Shown: positions 47,129 through 56,822 of the stretch, in pieces
Layout of the letters: every line of letters starts with the position of its first letter
Numbering within the stretch: the first letter of the stretch is position 1
Source of the DNA: Chitinophaga arvensicola
GTDB lineage: Bacteria; Bacteroidota; Bacteroidia; Chitinophagales; Chitinophagaceae
Length of the DNA stretch: 64,000 nt
Direction: 5' to 3'
Assembly: GCF_900110835.1 (NCBI RefSeq)
Contig: NZ_FOJG01000002.1
Span: forward strand, 1,950,979 to 2,014,978
The notes under the pieces: model-generated
Told to the model about the DNA's origin: nothing
What the model saw: the letters and a program-made list of their open reading frames with translations, nothing else
Database searches by the model: none
Translations under genes and position numbers: made by a program

Positions 47129-48649
47129 TTAATAAGGACGGGTATCAAGCGGAATACCCCAGTTAGGATTAAACCTGAGCACCACATTACTGATAGATAC
47201 AATAAAATCTTTCGAGTCAATGGTGCCTTTATAAGTCTGGCTGCCAACCTTATGCGTGATCTGTGTTTTGGACCAGGGCTTGCCATTGTCCAGGGTAAAG
47301 CGCTTCAGATCGAGGAATCTCTTGAAACCACCCAGCGGCAGCTCACGCCTTCTCTCTTCCAGCACCCATTGTATCACTTCATCAGTTGTACCGGCAGTCA
47401 GCTGCGGAGTTCCCGGTTTAAACCGGTATTGGCGCAGCGTATTGAGGTCCGCAATAGCCAGATCAGACCTGTTCGTTCTTGCATACCCCTCTGCACGCAT
47501 CAGCAATACCTCCGGCCAGGAAAAGCCATCCGTCATTTTCACTTTCCGGGAACGGTAGTTACTGATACGCATGCCGTCGTCATATCCGCCGCCCATTGTT
47601 GTTTTATATCCAGGCGCATTGAGGTAGAAAAAACTAAACCTGAGATCGGCTGCCCGGTCGTGCAATGCCAGCACCTCGGCAGATGGATAGGAAAGCGCGG
47701 CACCCAGACCGGCATCCCTTTCAGTAGCCCGGTAAAACAGGATCTCCCGGCTGGTTACGAGGTTCAGGTTAGCATCCTGCGGCGTAAGGATCAGCGAAGT
47801 AAGCGGCCTGGCAGGATCAGCCATCTTGAATTTATTGAAATCATATAACACATTCGCCGGACTACCAGCTGCAGTCCACGCCAGGTTTGCATAATACACC
47901 ACACTATCATACTGATGGGTAAAGAGATGGTAATATGCCAGCATAGCATGCCCCGTAGCCCTGTTGGCACGTGAAGGCCAACTCGATCTTACCGGAAGAT
48001 CCGGCAATGCTTCATGCAATTCACGAAGCACCCGTGCGGCCACTTCCCCCGAAGTAGATAAATCAGGAATAGGCTTATTGATATCACCATCCACCAGGTA
48101 AGGGATCGTTTTGGCCGAATTGGCGGTACCTGGTTTATACACCGGCCCATAGATCATATTCGCATTCAGATAGCACCATGCTCTTGCCACCAGCGCCTGC
48201 GCTACCGATGTTTTAGCCAGCGTTTCTTCTTCCGGTGATTTTTGATCAATCCCCCGGATACCCGTAATAACGTTATTGAAATAAGATACCTGCGGATACA
48301 TTCCCTGTGAACCGGAACTCCAGAATGCATCATCGAGATTTGGATTTTTGTAGGGCTGACGGAAAATATGCGCATAATAACGCTCCACATTCGGGTGACT
48401 GCTCAGCACAAAACCTACTTTTCCCTGCCCTTCCGTTACTTCCAGGTTATCTCCCAGATCCGCCAGCATAGAGCCTTTGTTACCATCCAGGAAATTAAGC
48501 TCCACTGTATTGGTATTATCCAGCAGATGATCATAATCTGCTACCGATGAAGGAATCAGTTTTCCTTTAGGCTTCACATCAAGATACCGTTTACAGGAAC
48601 TCATCAGGAAAACGGCCGCAAAGAATATAATATATTTTCGATTGGTCAT
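47129..48649 (-). CDS. SusD/RagB-family outer-membrane nutrient-binding lipoprotein
   Basis: A lipoprotein signal (KYIIFFAAVFLMSSCKRYLD) has the lipobox Cys at residue 19. The SusD N-terminal signature YLDVKPKGKLIPSSVADYDH is followed by TPR-like helices (SVAQALVARAWCYLNANMIY, ATGHAMLAYYHLFTHQYDSV). The C-terminal RagB signature appears as FSWPEVLLMRAEGYAR and NTLRQYRF. ERRRELPLGGFKRFLDLKRF is also typical of the family. It forms the lid of a SusC transporter. It lies 10 bp after the susC-like gene. The ligand cannot be deduced; no glycoside hydrolase is nearby. Confidence 0.93.
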   Translation of the reverse strand: MTNRKYIIFFAAVFLMSSCKRYLDVKPKGKLIPSSVADYDHLLDNTNTVELNFLDGNKGSMLADLGDNLEVTEGQGKVGFVLSSHPNVERYYAHIFRQPYKNPNLDDAFWSSGSQGMYPQVSYFNNVITGIRGIDQKSPEEETLAKTSVAQALVARAWCYLNANMIYGPVYKPGTANSAKTIPYLVDGDINKPIPDLSTSGEVAARVLRELHEALPDLPVRSSWPSRANRATGHAMLAYYHLFTHQYDSVVYYANLAWTAAGSPANVLYDFNKFKMADPARPLTSLILTPQDANLNLVTSREILFYRATERDAGLGAALSYPSAEVLALHDRAADLRFSFFYLNAPGYKTTMGGGYDDGMRISNYRSRKVKMTDGFSWPEVLLMRAEGYARTNRSDLAIADLNTLRQYRFKPGTPQLTAGTTDEVIQWVLEERRRELPLGGFKRFLDLKRFTLDNGKPWSKTQITHKVGSQTYKGTIDSKDFIVSISNVVLRFNPNWGIPLDTRPY

Positions 48650-48659
48650 AGTAATTAAA

Positions 48660-51600
48660 TTAGAGGTTTACGGAAAATCCAACATAAAACTCGGGTCTCA
48701 TTGGAAGCGCCCTCCTGACAGGCGTATTCACAGTTTGCTCAATTGCTTCAGGATCTATCCCCACTTTATTGGCAGTGAGCCTCCAGAGATTACGACCCTG
48801 GAAATAAATTCTTGCACCGCTGAGCCCCGTATTACCCCATAATTTATTATCGAGTTTATAGGAAAGCGTAAGATCACGCAGCTTCATGAAATCCGCTCTT
48901 TCAATCATCATCTCTGTATACGGGAAATACCAGGCATCCGTGTTAAAAGCAGCGAGTTTGGGATAAATAGTACTGCTCTCATCTCCCGGTTTACGCCAGC
49001 GCATAGAAACATCTTTATGATCAAAATTATCCCCGTTATAGGTATCTCTGCGGAACACGCCTCCAATTTGTGCAATCATCATAAAGGAGAGGTCAAAGCG
49101 CTCATAGCTGAAGGTATTGGTAAGACTAAGAATAAATTTCGGTCTGGCTGTACCTGAATACACCATATCCTTCACCGTCAGGTCATTTCCATAAATCTTC
49201 TTTCCCGCTTCGGAATAATACTGGGGCGTACCTGTATTATCCAGTCCGGCAAACTGATAACTGAAAACGCCATCCAGCGGATACCCGGTTCTTAATACCG
49301 CACCGGCATTACTTCCCAGTATGGTATTGGAAAAACTAAAGGTCAGGAAATTAGGACTGGGATAATCATAATTGAACTGCAGCACCTTGCTCTTGTTATA
49401 ACTACCATTGAAAAAGACATTCCAGCCAAACTTATTCGTTTTCACCACATCCGATTCCAGGGAAAGTTCAATACCGGTATTCCTCGCAGAACCCGCATTC
49501 CTTGTCACCATAAATCTTCCATAGGTAGGATCAATAAAATCAGGCGCCAATAAATCTTTGCTTTCCTTGTTATAATAATCCAAAGTAACATTGAGTCGTC
49601 CATTCATCAAACGCATATCCGTTCCGATATTGGTGATGATGGTACGCTCCCAGCGCAGGTTATTATCCGGCAGGGAAGAAATGGTATAAGGAATACCTCC
49701 TGTTGCGGCGGAGTAAGATGCCGGCGTAATCAGCATAAACGGCCCCTGTGTAAAGGAAATATTTCCATTGATACCATAGGAACCACGAATATTCAGTTGA
49801 TCTATCCAGGGAATATGAAAGAGTTTTTCCTGCCCGAGTTTATAGGTTCCGCCTACAGACCAGTTAGGTTTATACCTGTACTTCGGATTGGTACCAAACA
49901 GGTTACCCTGATCGATACGCGCGCTACCACTCAAAATGAAACGGTTATCGTATTCATAGGAACCATTGGAATACACGGAAAAGAAACGGTTATCACGCAG
50001 GGAATAGGATCCGTTACTTACCACATTCATACCATCAGGAAACAGGAAATCCGACTTATAGGCATTACTGTTGAAATCCAGGTAATTGAAAGTGGCAAAT
50101 GTTCCTGCCTGGTCATTATACCCCATTCTGCTGGGTGCTGTATTATTATCTACCAGGTCTTTATTTACTTCACTACCTGCAATTACTGAAATCCGGTGCA
50201 CACGGTTAAAGGTTTTGCCGTAATTCGCCTGTGCCCTCAAAGTATAGGCTTCACTCTGACTACGGGTTTCATTTAATATGGCCCCTTCGGGGAGATAATG
50301 CTTGCCAGGGCTGGATATAGAAGATGCGGCATTGTAAAACGATCGCACGTATAATGAATTAGCCCCACGCAGGCTGCGAAGAAGACCGCTGCCTCTTGTC
50401 CATGAGCCACCTGCTTCCACGCTTAAACCATCCACAATATCTACCGCAACACTACCTCCCAGTCTTGCCAGGAACCCCTGGTTCCTTGTAGTAGATAAAC
50501 CCAGGTCATAAAGCGGATTGTACTCCATGGATTTAAGACCGCCATAACTTGCATAGCGATCAATAAGGTCGGGCCTTACCGCAGGTATTGCCTGTGGATT
50601 TCCGGATGGATCAACAATATTATAATAGGGTTTCATGATTCTCAGATTGGTAAAATCAAGCATATCGTTTGCGTCCAATGGCACCTTGCTATTGTTGAAG
50701 TTGATATTGGAGAACATTTTGATAGTAACCCTGTTCACCGGTTTCCAGTCGTTCTTGAGATCAAGAATCAACCGGTCGTTGCTGTTGCCTTTCATATTCC
50801 CCTGGTTGGCAATGTAACGCACAGCCGCATTGGTAGAGAATTTATCCGAGCTGGCTGCAATGGAAATATTATGTTGCTGCGTGGATGCCGGCCGGAATAA
50901 ATACCGTTCCAACTGGTCCTGGGCATTATTTTTCTTCAACTGGTTGAGTTCCGCATTTACTTCATCTTCCGACAACAGTCCCTGATCTTTCATTACCATC
51001 AGCTGCGTTACGCGGCCATAGGTGGTAAATGATTCGTAGTCCCAGCCCACATTGGCGGCATCACTGTTATAGTAGTCCACTTCTGCGTCTACATAATCTG
51101 CCGCATTGGTTTTATTGAGGTAGCTTAATTGTGGGCGAAGCGTTACGCCGGTACTGCCTTTATAACCTACCTGCAGCTTGCCGCGTTTAGGCGTTTTGGT
51201 GGTAATAACGATGACGCCGTTGGAGGAACGTGCCCCGTAAATAGATGCAGCTACCGCGTCCTTTAACACCGTGATAGTTTCCACGTTGTCAATATTCACC
51301 GTTTCCAATCCCCCTGGCGCCGGATATCCATCAATCACCACCAGTGGATCACCGTTGGCCAGAAAAGTGGATCTTCCGCGCACTTCTACTTTACCCTCTT
51401 TAGTAATGGCCACACCTGCTGCCTGCCCTTCCAGCGCTGTCAGCAGACTTGGCTGCAATTTACCTTCCAGCCGCTTTGTTTGCACGGAGGAATAAGCGCC
51501 TGTCATCCTTTCCCGGGAAATCGACTGATACCCGGTATTTACAGTAACAGACACTTCATCGAGTTTGGTCGCCGCCCGGCTAAGCCTTACACTCAGGGCG

Positions 51601-52226
51601 GGTTGTCCTTCTTTCAGCATATCGGCAGTCACCGTTATTTCACGGGAAGTATATCCTACGTAGGAAAATCTCAAAGTATTCCCTTCACTGACCGCTACCG
51701 AAAAACTACCATCAGATCCCGTAGCGATGCCTTTCTGGGTTTCTTTTACCTGGATGCTGACACCAGGCAGCGCATTCCCTTCCATATCGGTCACGCGGCC
51801 GGTAATCACTGTGGCAGCTATTTGTAGAGAAGGACCGGAAACAGGCGCACTCACTGGCTTTCCCGACAATATGATTGTTTTCCCCTGTAGCACATAATCG
51901 AGTTGCTGGTCTTTCAACACCAGGTCCAGTACTTTTTTCAAAGGAACGTCTGTAACAGCAAGCGAAACCGGCTTTGCTCCGGAAAGCAATTCTTTATTGC
52001 TGAACAGCACATATCCTGTTTGCTTTTCAATGACTGAAAACACCTTTTTCAGCGGTAAATTTTTTCCTGAAAGCGTTACGGACTGGGCAGAAACAGCCGC
52101 CTTCACGGAAACCAGTGCCGTGATCAAAAAAACGGGTAGCAGCCTCATTACTTTTGAAATTTGTGCCGGCAACCTCCTTCCCTGCAGCGCAGAGAAATAC
52201 AGGCCACCATAAGCAGTTTTTTGCAT
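48660..52226 (-). CDS. SusC/RagA-family TonB-linked transporter with N-terminal STN signalling domain, 1188 aa
   Basis: The N-terminal leader and signal (SKVMRLLPVFLITALVSVKA) precede an STN (secretin/TonB N-terminal) domain at about 48-115 (LPLKKVFSVIEKQTGYVLFS). A carboxypeptidase-regulatory-like domain is at about 143-225 (GRVTDMEGNALPGVSIQVKE). The TonB plug spans about 230-360 (VVIDGYPAPGG, then IYGARSSNGVIVITTK), followed by a barrel ending MRPEFYVGFSVNL. The STN domain is known to contact FecR across the periplasm, so transport and transcription are coupled; sigma and anti-sigma genes lie directly upstream. SusD and a TlpA-like protein follow in one operon. Substrate unknown. Confidence 0.94.
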   Translation of the reverse strand: MQKTAYGGLYFSALQGRRLPAQISKVMRLLPVFLITALVSVKAAVSAQSVTLSGKNLPLKKVFSVIEKQTGYVLFSNKELLSGAKPVSLAVTDVPLKKVLDLVLKDQQLDYVLQGKTIILSGKPVSAPVSGPSLQIAATVITGRVTDMEGNALPGVSIQVKETQKGIATGSDGSFSVAVSEGNTLRFSYVGYTSREITVTADMLKEGQPALSVRLSRAATKLDEVSVTVNTGYQSISRERMTGAYSSVQTKRLEGKLQPSLLTALEGQAAGVAITKEGKVEVRGRSTFLANGDPLVVIDGYPAPGGLETVNIDNVETITVLKDAVAASIYGARSSNGVIVITTKTPKRGKLQVGYKGSTGVTLRPQLSYLNKTNAADYVDAEVDYYNSDAANVGWDYESFTTYGRVTQLMVMKDQGLLSEDEVNAELNQLKKNNAQDQLERYLFRPASTQQHNISIAASSDKFSTNAAVRYIANQGNMKGNSNDRLILDLKNDWKPVNRVTIKMFSNINFNNSKVPLDANDMLDFTNLRIMKPYYNIVDPSGNPQAIPAVRPDLIDRYASYGGLKSMEYNPLYDLGLSTTRNQGFLARLGGSVAVDIVDGLSVEAGGSWTRGSGLLRSLRGANSLYVRSFYNAASSISSPGKHYLPEGAILNETRSQSEAYTLRAQANYGKTFNRVHRISVIAGSEVNKDLVDNNTAPSRMGYNDQAGTFATFNYLDFNSNAYKSDFLFPDGMNVVSNGSYSLRDNRFFSVYSNGSYEYDNRFILSGSARIDQGNLFGTNPKYRYKPNWSVGGTYKLGQEKLFHIPWIDQLNIRGSYGINGNISFTQGPFMLITPASYSAATGGIPYTISSLPDNNLRWERTIITNIGTDMRLMNGRLNVTLDYYNKESKDLLAPDFIDPTYGRFMVTRNAGSARNTGIELSLESDVVKTNKFGWNVFFNGSYNKSKVLQFNYDYPSPNFLTFSFSNTILGSNAGAVLRTGYPLDGVFSYQFAGLDNTGTPQYYSEAGKKIYGNDLTVKDMVYSGTARPKFILSLTNTFSYERFDLSFMMIAQIGGVFRRDTYNGDNFDHKDVSMRWRKPGDESSTIYPKLAAFNTDAWYFPYTEMMIERADFMKLRDLTLSYKLDNKLWGNTGLSGARIYFQGRNLWRLTANKVGIDPEAIEQTVNTPVRRALPMRPEFYVGFSVNL

Positions 52227-52261
52227 AACTTGTGAGCTAATTTTGGTTGTGAATAAAAAAC

Positions 52262-52274
52262 GGTTTGCGAAACC
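52262..52274 (-). terminator. Short stem-loop with T-tract between the anti-sigma and SusC genes
   Basis: GGTTT, loop, AAACC followed by GTTTTTTATT on the minus strand. It could terminate or attenuate transcription from the FecR gene into the SusC operon, about 36 bp before the SusC start. Confidence 0.5.
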
Positions 52275-52297
52275 TTTTATAAATCAACTAAAACACC

Positions 52298-52325
52298 GCC
52301 GGAAACGAGGCCAATCGGTTCCGGC
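52298..52325. terminator. 7-bp GC stem-loop after the anti-sigma gene
   Basis: GCCGGAA pairs with TTCCGGC around a 14-nt loop. The T-tract lies on the plus-strand side, so it is either bidirectional or only an RNA hairpin downstream of the FecR-type gene. Confidence 0.45.
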
Positions 52326-52342
52326 TTTTTATTTTAGCAGTA

Positions 52343-53599
52343 TCAGCGCATTACAATCAGCGTTCTGCCCTCCAGCCGAAAATGAACATTTGATTTTTCC
52401 AGTGCAATCAATAATCCGTTCAACGGAATATCCCGCGTCATTTTGCCGACAAATTCTATGTCCGGTACCCCGGACTCATACTTCACATCGATATCATACC
52501 ATCTTTTCAACTGGCGCATCACCTCATCAATTCTGGCGTCTTCAAAGTCAAACACGCCGTTCTTCCATGCCATCACCTTTCCCAGGTCTCCCGCTCTGAC
52601 CACCATATTCTCTACCATATCGCCACGCATGGTCAGCGAAGCCTGATCCCCGGGCTTTAATATGATTTGCTGCCGTCCACTCTTCCGGTTCATGCCAACC
52701 GCTACTTTGCCTTCCAGCAAAGTGGTATTCAGGGCCGGTTCATCGGCATAAGCATTCACGTTAAAACGTGTACCCAGCACCGTTACTTCAAACCGGTTAT
52801 CGGCATTCACGATAAAAGGAATTACTTTTCCCGCTTTTACCATAGCAGCAGCTTCAAAGTAAACTTCTCCGCTGATGTCTACCCGGCGGGTATCACCTGT
52901 AAACTGTGTAGGAAACCGGATCGAACTGGCTGCATTCAGCCACGCTATTGTACCATCCGGCAACTGGATCTTAAATTGCCGGCCCTTTGGGGTGGTCAGT
53001 TTATTAAACGTTATTTCCTCCGATGCTTTACCGGCAGCGTTGTATGCAAGTTGTCCGTTCTTCACCGACAGGTCTGCTCCGCCCTGATGCGCCACGATGC
53101 CATTTCCCACAGCATCGAGCAGGATGGTGGAACCATCCGCCAGGGTAAGAATAGCCCCATCCTGGCCCGGCATCACCGGTGTTGCTTCTTTTGGCGTTTG
53201 CCTGGCCAGCTCCGTATTTTTACCAGGCAAAAAGAACCAGGCAACCGCCAGCAACAGCAATATGGCAGCAGCGTAACGTATCCAGGAAAAATGCAATAAT
53301 GTAACCGCACGGGAGGGCTTCTCTCTTTCGGCAGGCCGCAGGTGTTGCTGGTGAAATGCTTCCAGTGCTTCCGTGGTAGCCGCTTTAAAAGCTGCATATT
53401 CTTTGCTCAGTTCAGAGAGGCTATTGCCTTCACTCAGCCAGGTGCTCCATTCCTGGTGCTGCGACTTCTGTTGCAGCCAATCCTGTAACTCCTCTCTTTC
53501 TGCTTCCGATAACTGATCCAGTTTTTCATACGCGATGAGCTTTGCAGCCCTCAACAGCGCAGGCAATTCATCCTCCGGCATAGGAGTTTCATTCATCAT
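52343..53599 (-). CDS. FecR-type anti-sigma factor, 418 aa
   Basis: I choose the ATG at 53599 (MMNETPMPEDELPALLRAAK); 18 more in-frame codons upstream have no conserved look. The cytoplasmic N-terminal part binds sigma; a single transmembrane segment (YAAAILLLLAVAWFFLPG) is at about 110-128. The periplasmic FecR domain (TTPKGRQFKIQLPDGTIAWL, then VDISGEVYFEA, then VTVLGTRFNVNAY) covers about 205-320. A C-terminal DUF4974-like STN-related domain (VMRQLKRWYDIDVKYESG, IPLNGLLIALE) ends the protein. It receives the signal from the STN domain of the SusC-like transporter and controls the sigma factor encoded 88 bp upstream. Confidence 0.93.
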   Translation of the reverse strand: MMNETPMPEDELPALLRAAKLIAYEKLDQLSEAEREELQDWLQQKSQHQEWSTWLSEGNSLSELSKEYAAFKAATTEALEAFHQQHLRPAEREKPSRAVTLLHFSWIRYAAAILLLLAVAWFFLPGKNTELARQTPKEATPVMPGQDGAILTLADGSTILLDAVGNGIVAHQGGADLSVKNGQLAYNAAGKASEEITFNKLTTPKGRQFKIQLPDGTIAWLNAASSIRFPTQFTGDTRRVDISGEVYFEAAAMVKAGKVIPFIVNADNRFEVTVLGTRFNVNAYADEPALNTTLLEGKVAVGMNRKSGRQQIILKPGDQASLTMRGDMVENMVVRAGDLGKVMAWKNGVFDFEDARIDEVMRQLKRWYDIDVKYESGVPDIEFVGKMTRDIPLNGLLIALEKSNVHFRLEGRTLIVMR

Positions 53600-53687
53600 C
53601 GACAATCTCTGTTTGTTATATGACAACAGCAATACACAGGATTTGACTTCCATCCTGCGTTTTTTTCAAAAAAAATAAAATAGGGAG

Positions 53688-54272
53688 TTAGTCGGCCAGT
53701 AACAGGCTGATAAATGCCATCCCGGGAACAATTTTTTCCCGCAGCAATCTGATGGCTCTGGCTTTCTGATGACTTACTGCTGAAGGGGAAATGCCAAGTT
53801 TCAGTGCAATTTCATTGGTACTAAGGCCTTCGATGTTTAATTGTACCACTTTTGTACATTCGGGAGGTAGTGTCAATATCGCTTCATGTAATATGCGAAC
53901 CGCTTCGGCATTGAAAACATCTTGCAAAATATCTCCATACGACTTTTCTTCCTGTTGCCTTTCGTAAGCCAGTTGTACTTTTTTCTCGCTCCGCTTTTGC
54001 TTTTTCAGATGGTTTAAAGAACGATTGCGGGTAGCTACGTACAGATAGGCGCTTATATTCTTTACCTCATTTAAAAATGTCCTGGCCTTCCACAATTGGA
54101 GAAAAACCTCGGAAACGATATCCTTTGCGGTAGCCTCATCGCTTACAATCCTGTTCGAAAGCAGACAGAGAGCCGGGTACATGTCGGTAAAAAGCCTGTC
54201 AAATGCGGCTATATCGCCCTCCCCTATACGTAAAATCAACTCTTTCTCACTATGTAGCTCACTATTTTGCAA
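53688..54272 (-). CDS. ECF sigma factor of the FecI/Bacteroidota sigma-70 type, 194 aa
   Basis: Sigma region 2 (about 20-90) includes FDRLFTDMYPALCLLSNRIV and AKDIVSEVFLQLWKAR. Region 4 (about 125-180) includes LPPECTKVVQLNIEGLSTNE and IALKLGISPSAVSHQKARAI, the helix-turn-helix for the -35-like box. It should direct RNA polymerase to the SusC-SusD operon when released by the FecR-type protein encoded next. A TAnnTTTG element lies 34 bp upstream of its start. Confidence 0.94.
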   Translation of the reverse strand: MQNSELHSEKELILRIGEGDIAAFDRLFTDMYPALCLLSNRIVSDEATAKDIVSEVFLQLWKARTFLNEVKNISAYLYVATRNRSLNHLKKQKRSEKKVQLAYERQQEEKSYGDILQDVFNAEAVRILHEAILTLPPECTKVVQLNIEGLSTNEIALKLGISPSAVSHQKARAIRLLREKIVPGMAFISLLLAD

Positions 54273-54305
54273 TGCTTATATTACTTTAAGTCTATATTTA
54301 ACGGT

Positions 54306-54313
54306 CAAAGATA
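54306..54313 (-). promoter_or_regulatory. Bacteroidota -7 element (TATCTTTG)
   Basis: TATCTTTG on the minus strand fits TAnnTTTG and lies 34 bp from the start codon of the ECF sigma gene. A matching -33 box is not obvious. Confidence 0.45.
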
Positions 54314-54490
54314 AATTTAACTCCAAAATAATCCTAACATTCTGCTGCCGCCCAGGTTTCCCCATTGAGCCTCCGCAAACCGCTGCGGTTATGAGCAATA
54401 ATGCCTGCTTTCATAGAAATGTACCTAAAAAACCTCTCCTTGTACCTGTTTTTACCTGTTGGCCGATACTAGTTTTGATAAAAAAAGAAT

Positions 54491-55591
54491 ATGTCGCAGA
54501 AAAAGTTAGTGACGCCATTTACCAGTGAAAACATCTCTCTTTCCAACCGGGTGGTAATGGCTCCCATGAATCGCCGCAAAGCAATTGAAGGTGTGCCTCC
54601 GGCATCTATGATCACCTATTATCAGCAAAGAGCCGGCGCCGGATTATTAATAACAGACAACATTGCCATTTCTTCTAACGGTGGCGCTTATATGAATACA
54701 CCGGGTATTTATACGGAAGCACAAAAACAAGGCTGGAAAAAAGTAGTGGACGGCGTACATGCCAAAGGAGGAAAAATATTTGCGCAACTGGTACAGGCAG
54801 GCCGTGTCGGGCACCCGGCCATACAGCATAATGAACCGTTGATAGCTCCATCTGCCATCCAGGTGAATGAAACCATCCGTACTCCAGATAATACCTATCA
54901 ACCCATGACAATGCCCATTCCTCTTAACACAGCGGAAATTCCGGTTTGGGTGGCTGCTTTCAGGCAGGCAGCAGCCAATGCCATGGAAGCTGGGTTTGAC
55001 GGGGTGGAAATTCATGCCGCACACGGCTTCCTCATCGATCAGTTCATCAACCCGCATAGCAACCACAGAACAGACGAATACGGAGGAAGCATTGAAAACA
55101 GAACCCGTTTCCTGCTGGAGGTAATGAAAGAAGTGGTGGCCGAAGTCGGGAAAAACAAAGTAGGAATCAGGCTTTCCCCCTTTCGCGAAATTTATGACCT
55201 GAAACCCTATCCCGAGGAGTTAAGCACACACGAATATATTCTGGAAGCCTTACAGGCACTGGATATTTTATACATCCACTTTTCTAACGCCGTTACAAAT
55301 GAACAACCCTCCATTCCCACCGATTTTTTGCAAAACGCGCGGCAACGTTTTAAAAATATCATCATCATTGCCGGTGGGTTTACCGTAGAGAGTGCGGAAG
55401 AAATATTACAAAGGCAGTATGTAAATTTAGTCGCTTTCGGAAAACTGTACATTTCAAATCCTGATCTGGTGGAACGTATAAAAAATGATATTCCGCTGGC
55501 CGATTGGGATGAGACAACCTTTTATCATGGTGGTGATAAAGGTTATATTGACTATCCGGCTATCGCTTTAGATAACTGTGTACCCCAATAA
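54491..55591 (+). CDS. Old yellow enzyme family alkene reductase (NemA/OYE-like), 366 aa
   Basis: The TIM-barrel flavoprotein signature is clear: NRVVMAPMNRRKA at the start, KIFAQLVQAGRVGH, the substrate-binding H175 and H178 in GVEIHAAHGFLIDQFINPHS, NHRTDEYGGSIENRTRFLLE, VGIRLSPF, and the FMN phosphate region IIIAGGF with AFGKLYISNPDLVERI. The family reduces activated C=C or nitro groups with NAD(P)H. Two usual active-site residues differ: Phe180 where the proton-donating Tyr is normal, and Asn27 where Thr normally contacts FMN. It is the only clear plus-strand gene of the window, transcribed divergently from the sigma gene. TAGTTTTG at 54470-54477 resembles a -7 box but leaves a very short leader. 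Confidence 0.92.
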   Translation: MSQKKLVTPFTSENISLSNRVVMAPMNRRKAIEGVPPASMITYYQQRAGAGLLITDNIAISSNGGAYMNTPGIYTEAQKQGWKKVVDGVHAKGGKIFAQLVQAGRVGHPAIQHNEPLIAPSAIQVNETIRTPDNTYQPMTMPIPLNTAEIPVWVAAFRQAAANAMEAGFDGVEIHAAHGFLIDQFINPHSNHRTDEYGGSIENRTRFLLEVMKEVVAEVGKNKVGIRLSPFREIYDLKPYPEELSTHEYILEALQALDILYIHFSNAVTNEQPSIPTDFLQNARQRFKNIIIIAGGFTVESAEEILQRQYVNLVAFGKLYISNPDLVERIKNDIPLADWDETTFYHGGDKGYIDYPAIALDNCVPQ

Positions 55592-55605
55592 AACAGGATG
55601 ATATA

Positions 55606-56718
55606 CTACCCAAGCTTTTTCCGCAGCCATTTACGAACCGGTTCATCATACCATTTCAAACTGGCGTAAGCCAGTATAATACCACCTGCCAGGATCAGCA
55701 GGGCATAAGGCCAGGCCTGCACAATGGTCACCCCTTTATGATTGCTGATCCAGGCAACGTAAAAATAGACCAGCGGATAATGCACCAGGTAAAGCGGATA
55801 GGAGATATCGCCCAGGAATTTGCAGATCCTGCCCTCAGCTGCACTATGTAATACGCCGCTGGCGCCCAGGTAAACAATAACCGGAAAAATAATGATGATA
55901 CATACCGATTCATAGATCCCGTTCATCCAAACATGTTCAGCTCCGCCTATACGCGGCATATATAAGACCAGGGCAACCAGGAGGCTGCACCATAAAAAGG
56001 CATGCTTGATACGCGTGGGTTTAGCTATCCGTGAAAGCAGCAAACCTGCAAAGAAGGGGTACATGGTGCGGGTAATGCCCACGCGTACCTGCGCTGTATT
56101 TAATGTCCAGCCACCACTCACATCCCCGTTGGGACTGGTGATAGCCAGGTGAGCGAGCGCGATGGCCGCGATCAGCACCAATACACTGAGCGCTGTTTTG
56201 GATAACTTCCTGATGCCAACAGCATACAGGATATTGGCGATGTATTCAAAAAACAACGACCAGCCTACGCTATTGAGCGGGTGCATTTCCTCCCAGCCCC
56301 GTATATCCAGCGATAAAGGAACCGGCAGTATAGTATACCCGATCAGCATCACCAACAACATTTTCCACAGGGGAACAGTATGGATCAGCGGCCAGATGGT
56401 GGAATCTGTAAAATAGAACCCGATGGCCCCGAGTGTCATCCCCAATACCACCATCGGTTGCAGCCGTTCTATCCGGCGCTTGAAGAAAGTGCCTATCGTC
56501 ATTTTGGGCCAGCGGTCGTCATAAGCATAGCCAATCACAAAGCCGGACAACAAAAAGAAAAAGTCAACCGCCAGGTAACCGTGATTCACCAGGATATCCA
56601 GGTGCCCGGTTCCCAATGGCTCCGTCAAATGAAAAGTGACAACTATAATGGCGGCTACACCACGTAATCCATCTAATATAGGGTAATGCGGTTTTGTGGA
56701 AAGGCTGTTATTCTTCAT
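55606..56718 (-). CDS. Acyltransferase-3 (OafA/YrhL-like) membrane protein, 370 aa
   Basis: About ten hydrophobic segments and the family signature YPILDGLRGVAAIIVVTFHL, with the conserved His in the first segment, followed by VDFFFLLSGFVIGYAY and RRIERLQPMVVLG. Members transfer acetyl or other acyl groups to surface polysaccharides or lipids from the inner membrane. I prefer the ATG at 56718 (MKNNSLSTKPH) over one at 56754, because a TAnnTTTG element at 56752-56759 overlaps the upstream ATG. The gene converges with the reductase gene (14 bp between stops) and stands alone. Confidence 0.9.
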   Translation of the reverse strand: MKNNSLSTKPHYPILDGLRGVAAIIVVTFHLTEPLGTGHLDILVNHGYLAVDFFFLLSGFVIGYAYDDRWPKMTIGTFFKRRIERLQPMVVLGMTLGAIGFYFTDSTIWPLIHTVPLWKMLLVMLIGYTILPVPLSLDIRGWEEMHPLNSVGWSLFFEYIANILYAVGIRKLSKTALSVLVLIAAIALAHLAITSPNGDVSGGWTLNTAQVRVGITRTMYPFFAGLLLSRIAKPTRIKHAFLWCSLLVALVLYMPRIGGAEHVWMNGIYESVCIIIIFPVIVYLGASGVLHSAAEGRICKFLGDISYPLYLVHYPLVYFYVAWISNHKGVTIVQAWPYALLILAGGIILAYASLKWYDEPVRKWLRKKLG

Positions 56719-56751
56719 TGCTCTTATCGTGTGAAAATCCGGTTTGATTCG

Positions 56752-56759
56752 CAAAATTA
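56752..56759 (-). promoter_or_regulatory. Bacteroidota -7 element (TAATTTTG)
   Basis: TAATTTTG on the minus strand, 34 bp from the preferred start of the acyltransferase gene. It decides the start: the alternative ATG at 56754 would lie inside it. Confidence 0.45.
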
Positions 56760-56822
56760 GATAAGTGATTTATCAAAATCGTATCAAAATGGAGACAAAT
56801 AGTCTCATTTTTACCCATAAAA

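Noticed and set aside
54470..54477. TAGTTTTG as promoter of the plus-strand reductase
   Set aside because: It fits the -7 pattern but lies only 13 bp from the start codon and has no -33 box, so it is not listed as a feature.
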